Source: Euonymus europaeus
Taxonomy: Eukaryota > Streptophyta > Magnoliopsida > Celastrales > Celastraceae
Assembly (NCBI GenBank): GCA_963580455.1
Contig: OY756966.1
Location: 11,428,501 to 11,492,500, forward strand
Direction: 5' to 3'
DNA length: 64,000 bases
Made by a program: the position numbers and the translations under genes. Below are positions 60,790-64,000 of this stretch, in pieces (position 1 is the first letter of the stretch; each line of letters opens with the position of its first letter). The notes under the pieces are model-generated. The model saw only the letters and a program-made list of their open reading frames with translations. It searched no databases and was not told the origin of the DNA.

Positions 60790-63171
60790 TCCATTTAGGA
60801 GCATGAGTTGGTCTTTTGGCAACGAAACAATCAATGGAGCCCATAGTCGTAAAATTTGACATAAAATAACAACGAAAAGTGTACGCCGACCAAATTTGAT
60901 GGTTCCGAATTGCTCAATTCTCTCCATGGATGAGCTTGCAACAGTTTTGTCCATTTGGGATCGAAAGTTGCTCTTTTTGACAAGGAAACAATACATGAAG
61001 CGCATAATACCAGTAGTGAATTTAGACAAAAAGCAACAATAAAAAGTCCACACCTATCAACTTTAATAGCTCGGATTGCTCAACTCTCTCCATGGGGGAG
61101 CTTTCTTACGATTTTGTCCATTTGGAAACGAAAGTTGGTGTTTTGGCAACGAAACAATCTACAAAGTCCATACTCGTAAAATTTGACGTTACAGAACGAT
61201 AAAAGGGGCACATCGACAACCTTTGATGGTTCGAAATTGATCAACTCTCTCGACAGAGGTGCTATTAAGGGTTTCGTCCAATTAAGAAGGAAAGTTGTTC
61301 TTTTAGCAGCAAAATAATCTACAAAGCGAACGCTAGTAAATTTGGACATAAAGCAACAATAAGAAATGCACACCTATAAAGTTTGATGATGGTTCGGAAT
61401 TGCTCAAGTCTCTCCATGTTATGGGTTTTGTCCATTTGAGATAAAAAGTTGGTCTTTCGGCGTCGAAACAATCTACGAAGCCTATATTCCTGAGATTTGA
61501 CATCAAATCACAATGAAAAGTATACGCCGACCAACTTCGACGGTTCTGAATAGCTCAACTCTCTCCATGGACGAACTATTAACGGTTTTGCCCATTCGTG
61601 AACGAAAGTTGGTCTTTTGGCAACGAAACAATCAATGGAGCTTATTGTCGTAAAATTTGACATCAAATAACAATGAAAAATGTACACCGACCGACTTTGA
61701 TGTTTCGGAATCGCTCAACTCTCTCCATGGAGGGGCTTTTAACGGTTTTCTTCTCCATTTGAGATCGAAAGTTGGTCTTTTCGGCAAAGAAACGATAAAT
61801 GAAGCGCATACTAGTAAATTTGGACATAAAGCAACAGTAAAAAAGTGTACACCTATCAGCTTTGATGGCTCGGATTGCTCAACTATGTCCATGGAAGAGG
61901 AGCTTTTAAAGGTGTTGTCCATTTGAGATCGACAGTTGGTCTTTTTGCCAACGAAACAATCTAAGAAGCATAAATTTACACATAAAGCAACAATAAAAAG
62001 CGTACACATATCAACTTTGATGTTTCGGAAATGCTCAACTCTCTCTATGGAGAAGCTTTTAACAGTTTTGTCCATTTGACATAGAATGTTGGTCTTTTGG
62101 CATCGAAACAATCTATGAGGCCTATAGTCGTAAAATTTGATATAAAATAACAATAAAAAGTGAAAATCTATCAACCTCATTGCTTCAGAATTGCTCAACT
62201 CTCCTCATGGAGGAGCTCTTAACGGTTTTGTCCATTTGAGATACAAAGTTGTTGTTTTGGCATCGAAATAATCTAGGGAGCTTATACTCGTAAAATTTGA
62301 CATAAAAGAACAATAAAAAGTGTACACCGATCCACTTTGATGGTCCAAAATTGCTCAACTATCTCGATGAAGGTGTTTTTAACAGTTTTGTCCAATTTAG
62401 AACGAAATTCATTCTCTAGACAACGACACAATCTAAGAAGCAATAATACTCGTAAGTTGCACATAAGGCAACGATAAAAGTGCATACCTTCCAAATTTGA
62501 TGGTTCGGAATTGCTCAACTCTCTCCGTGGAGGAGCTTCTTTAAGGTTTTGTCCATTTTGGAACGAAAGTTGGTATTTTGGCAAAGAAACAATCTACGGA
62601 GTCTATACTCGTAAAATTGGACAAAAAAGAACAATAAATGGTGTACACCGACCAACTTTGATGGTTTGAGATTGCTCAACATTCTCGATAGAGGTGCTTC
62701 GAACGGGCTATTCTTTTGACAGCCAAACAAACTACGAAGCGAACGCAAGTAAGCTTGGTCATAAAGCAACAATAAAAGGTTCACACCTATCAACTTTGAT
62801 AACTGAGAATTGTTCAACTCTCCCTATGGAGGAGAATTTAACGGCTTTGTCCATTTGAGATAGAAAGTTGGTGTTTTGGCATCGAAATAATCTAGGGAGC
62901 TTTATACTCGTAAAATTTGACATAAAAGAACAATAAAAAAGTGTACACCGACAAACTTTGATGGTCCAAAATTGCTCAACTCTCTCGATGGAGGTGTTTT
63001 TAACTGTTTGGTCCAATTTGGAACGAAATTTGTCCTCTCTTAAACGAAACAATCTATGAAGCGAATACTAGTAAATCTGGATATAAAGCGACAATAAAAA
63101 GTGCATACCTATCAACTTTGACGATTCGGAATTACTCAACACTATCCATTGAGGCGATTTTAACGGTTTTG
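60790..63171. repeat. 15-monomer HOR (2382 bp)
   Basis: Complete class order A to D; E near 61485 and N near 62895. Confidence 0.88.
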
Positions 63172-63969
63172 TCCATTTAGGAGCATGAGTTGGTCTTTTG
63201 GCAATGAAACAATCAACGGAGCCCATAGTCGTAAAATTTGACATAAAATAACAATGAAAAGTGTACCCCGACCAACTTTGATGGTTCGGAATTGCTCAAT
63301 TCTTTCCATGGATGAGCTTGCAACGGTTTTGTCCATTTGGGATCGAAAATTGCTCTTTTTGACAAGGAAACAATACATGAAGCGCATAATACCAGTAGTG
63401 AATTTGGACATAATGCAACAATAAAAAGTGCACACCAATAAACTTTAATGGCTCGGATTGCTCAACTCTCTCCATGGGGGAGCTTTCTTACGATTTTGTC
63501 CATTTGGAAATGAAAGTTGGTGTTTTGGCAACGAAACAATCTACAAAGTCCATACTCGTAAAATTTGACGTTAAAGAACTATAAAAGGGGCACACCGACA
63601 ACCTTTGATGGTTCGAAATTGATCAACTCTCTCGACAGAGGTGCTTTTAACGGTTTCGTCAAATTAAGAAGGAAAGTTGTTCTTTTAGCAGCAAAATAAT
63701 CTACGAAGCGAACGCTAGTAAATTTGGACATAAAGCAACAATAAAAAGTGTACACCTATCAAGTTTGATGATGGTTCGGAATTGCTCAACAGAGGTGCTT
63801 TTAACGGTTTTGTCCAATTAAGAAAAAAAGTTGTTTTAGCAAAAAAATAATCTACGAAGCGAATACTAGTAAATCTGGACATAAAGCGACAATAAAAAGT
63901 GCATACCTATCAACTTTGACGATTCGAAATTACTCAACACTATCCATTGAGGCGATTTTAACTGTTTTG
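63172..63969. repeat. 798-bp pentamer block
   Basis: A-B-C-D2-D' with GTCCAATTAAGAAAAAAAG as the D' head. A new class-A monomer starts at 63970. Confidence 0.82.
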
Positions 63970-64000
63970 TCCATTTAGGAGCATGAGTTGGTCTTTTGGC

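Larger units (their letters stand above)
55632..64000. repeat. Satellite array, right domain
   Basis: The same 160-bp satellite continues in register to the end of the window, so the array extends beyond it. It contains the rest of the 15-mer interrupted by the solo LTR and the blocks at 57284, 60790 and 63172, and it ends inside a class-A monomer that starts at 63970. Confidence 0.97.

Noticed and set aside
1..64000. CRISPR array
   Set aside because: The whole 160-bp unit is repeated with graded divergence; there is no short constant repeat alternating with unique spacers, and the context is clearly plant.
1..64000. CENP-B box in the satellite
   Set aside because: The TTCGGGAACGAAAG stretch in class F superficially resembles parts of the box, but the required spacing of TTCG, A and CGGG is not met on either strand.

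Overview
The window looks like a repeat-dense heterochromatic stretch of an angiosperm nuclear genome. I see no host single-copy gene, RNA gene or prokaryotic feature. About two thirds (1-9746, 29773-54018, 55632-64000; roughly 42.4 kb) is one AT-rich tandem satellite with a basic unit of about 160 bp. The rest is three LTR-retrotransposon insertions, each bounded by a perfect 5-bp target-site duplication (TSD).

Satellite. Monomers fall into about fifteen recognisable diverged classes, which I letter A B C D2 E F G H I J K L M N D. In that fixed order they make a 15-monomer higher-order repeat (HOR) of about 2.38 kb. The right part of the array is a chain of blocks running from one class-A monomer to the next, of 15, 4, 15, 9, 5, 5, 5, 5, 5, 11, 15, 15, 5, 17, 10, 5, 15, 22, 15 and 5 monomers. 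Hybrid monomers sit at many of the block junctions. The left part is a 4354-bp super-repeat, present as two nearly identical copies plus a partial third. The many short open frames in the satellite (up to 188 codons on the minus strand) are by-products of the repeat, not genes.

Outer element (9747-29772, minus strand). This is a Ty3/gypsy element of the Tat type (Ogre/Tat/Retand group). It has 447/448-bp LTRs (TGATGA...TCATCA), TSD TCCAT, and gag, protease (PR), reverse transcriptase (RT), RNase H, a second archaeal-type RNase H (aRNH) and integrase (INT). Between pol and the 3' LTR it carries an antisense, apparently intron-containing gene with its own TATA box; the product resembles the plant 'putative gypsy type transposon' domain family. 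Gag-pol is dead: a gag nonsense codon, a changed protease motif, two single-base deletions in RT, a nonsense codon in the integrase tail, and the inner element splitting the integrase.

Inner element (13752-24462, plus strand). This is a Ty1/copia element, probably SIRE/Maximus type. It has LTRs of about 2.385 kb differing at only about 14 sites, TSD CAAAG, a primer-binding site (PBS) matching initiator tRNA-Met, a 667-codon gag frame and a complete PR-INT-RT-RNase H frame. Gag and pol are in different frames with a stop between them. It inserted into the integrase region of the outer element.

Third element (54019-55631). This is a 1613-bp TG...CA sequence with TSD TGTAC, best read as a solo LTR. 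It contains a 71-bp duplication with palindromic CCGTCCGGACGG motifs.

Order of events. The satellite came first, then the Tat element (LTRs about 1.8% diverged by eye), then the copia element (about 0.6%). The 4354-bp super-repeat copies differ by only about 0.35%, so the array was still being amplified or homogenised after the Tat insertion. All differences were counted by eye.
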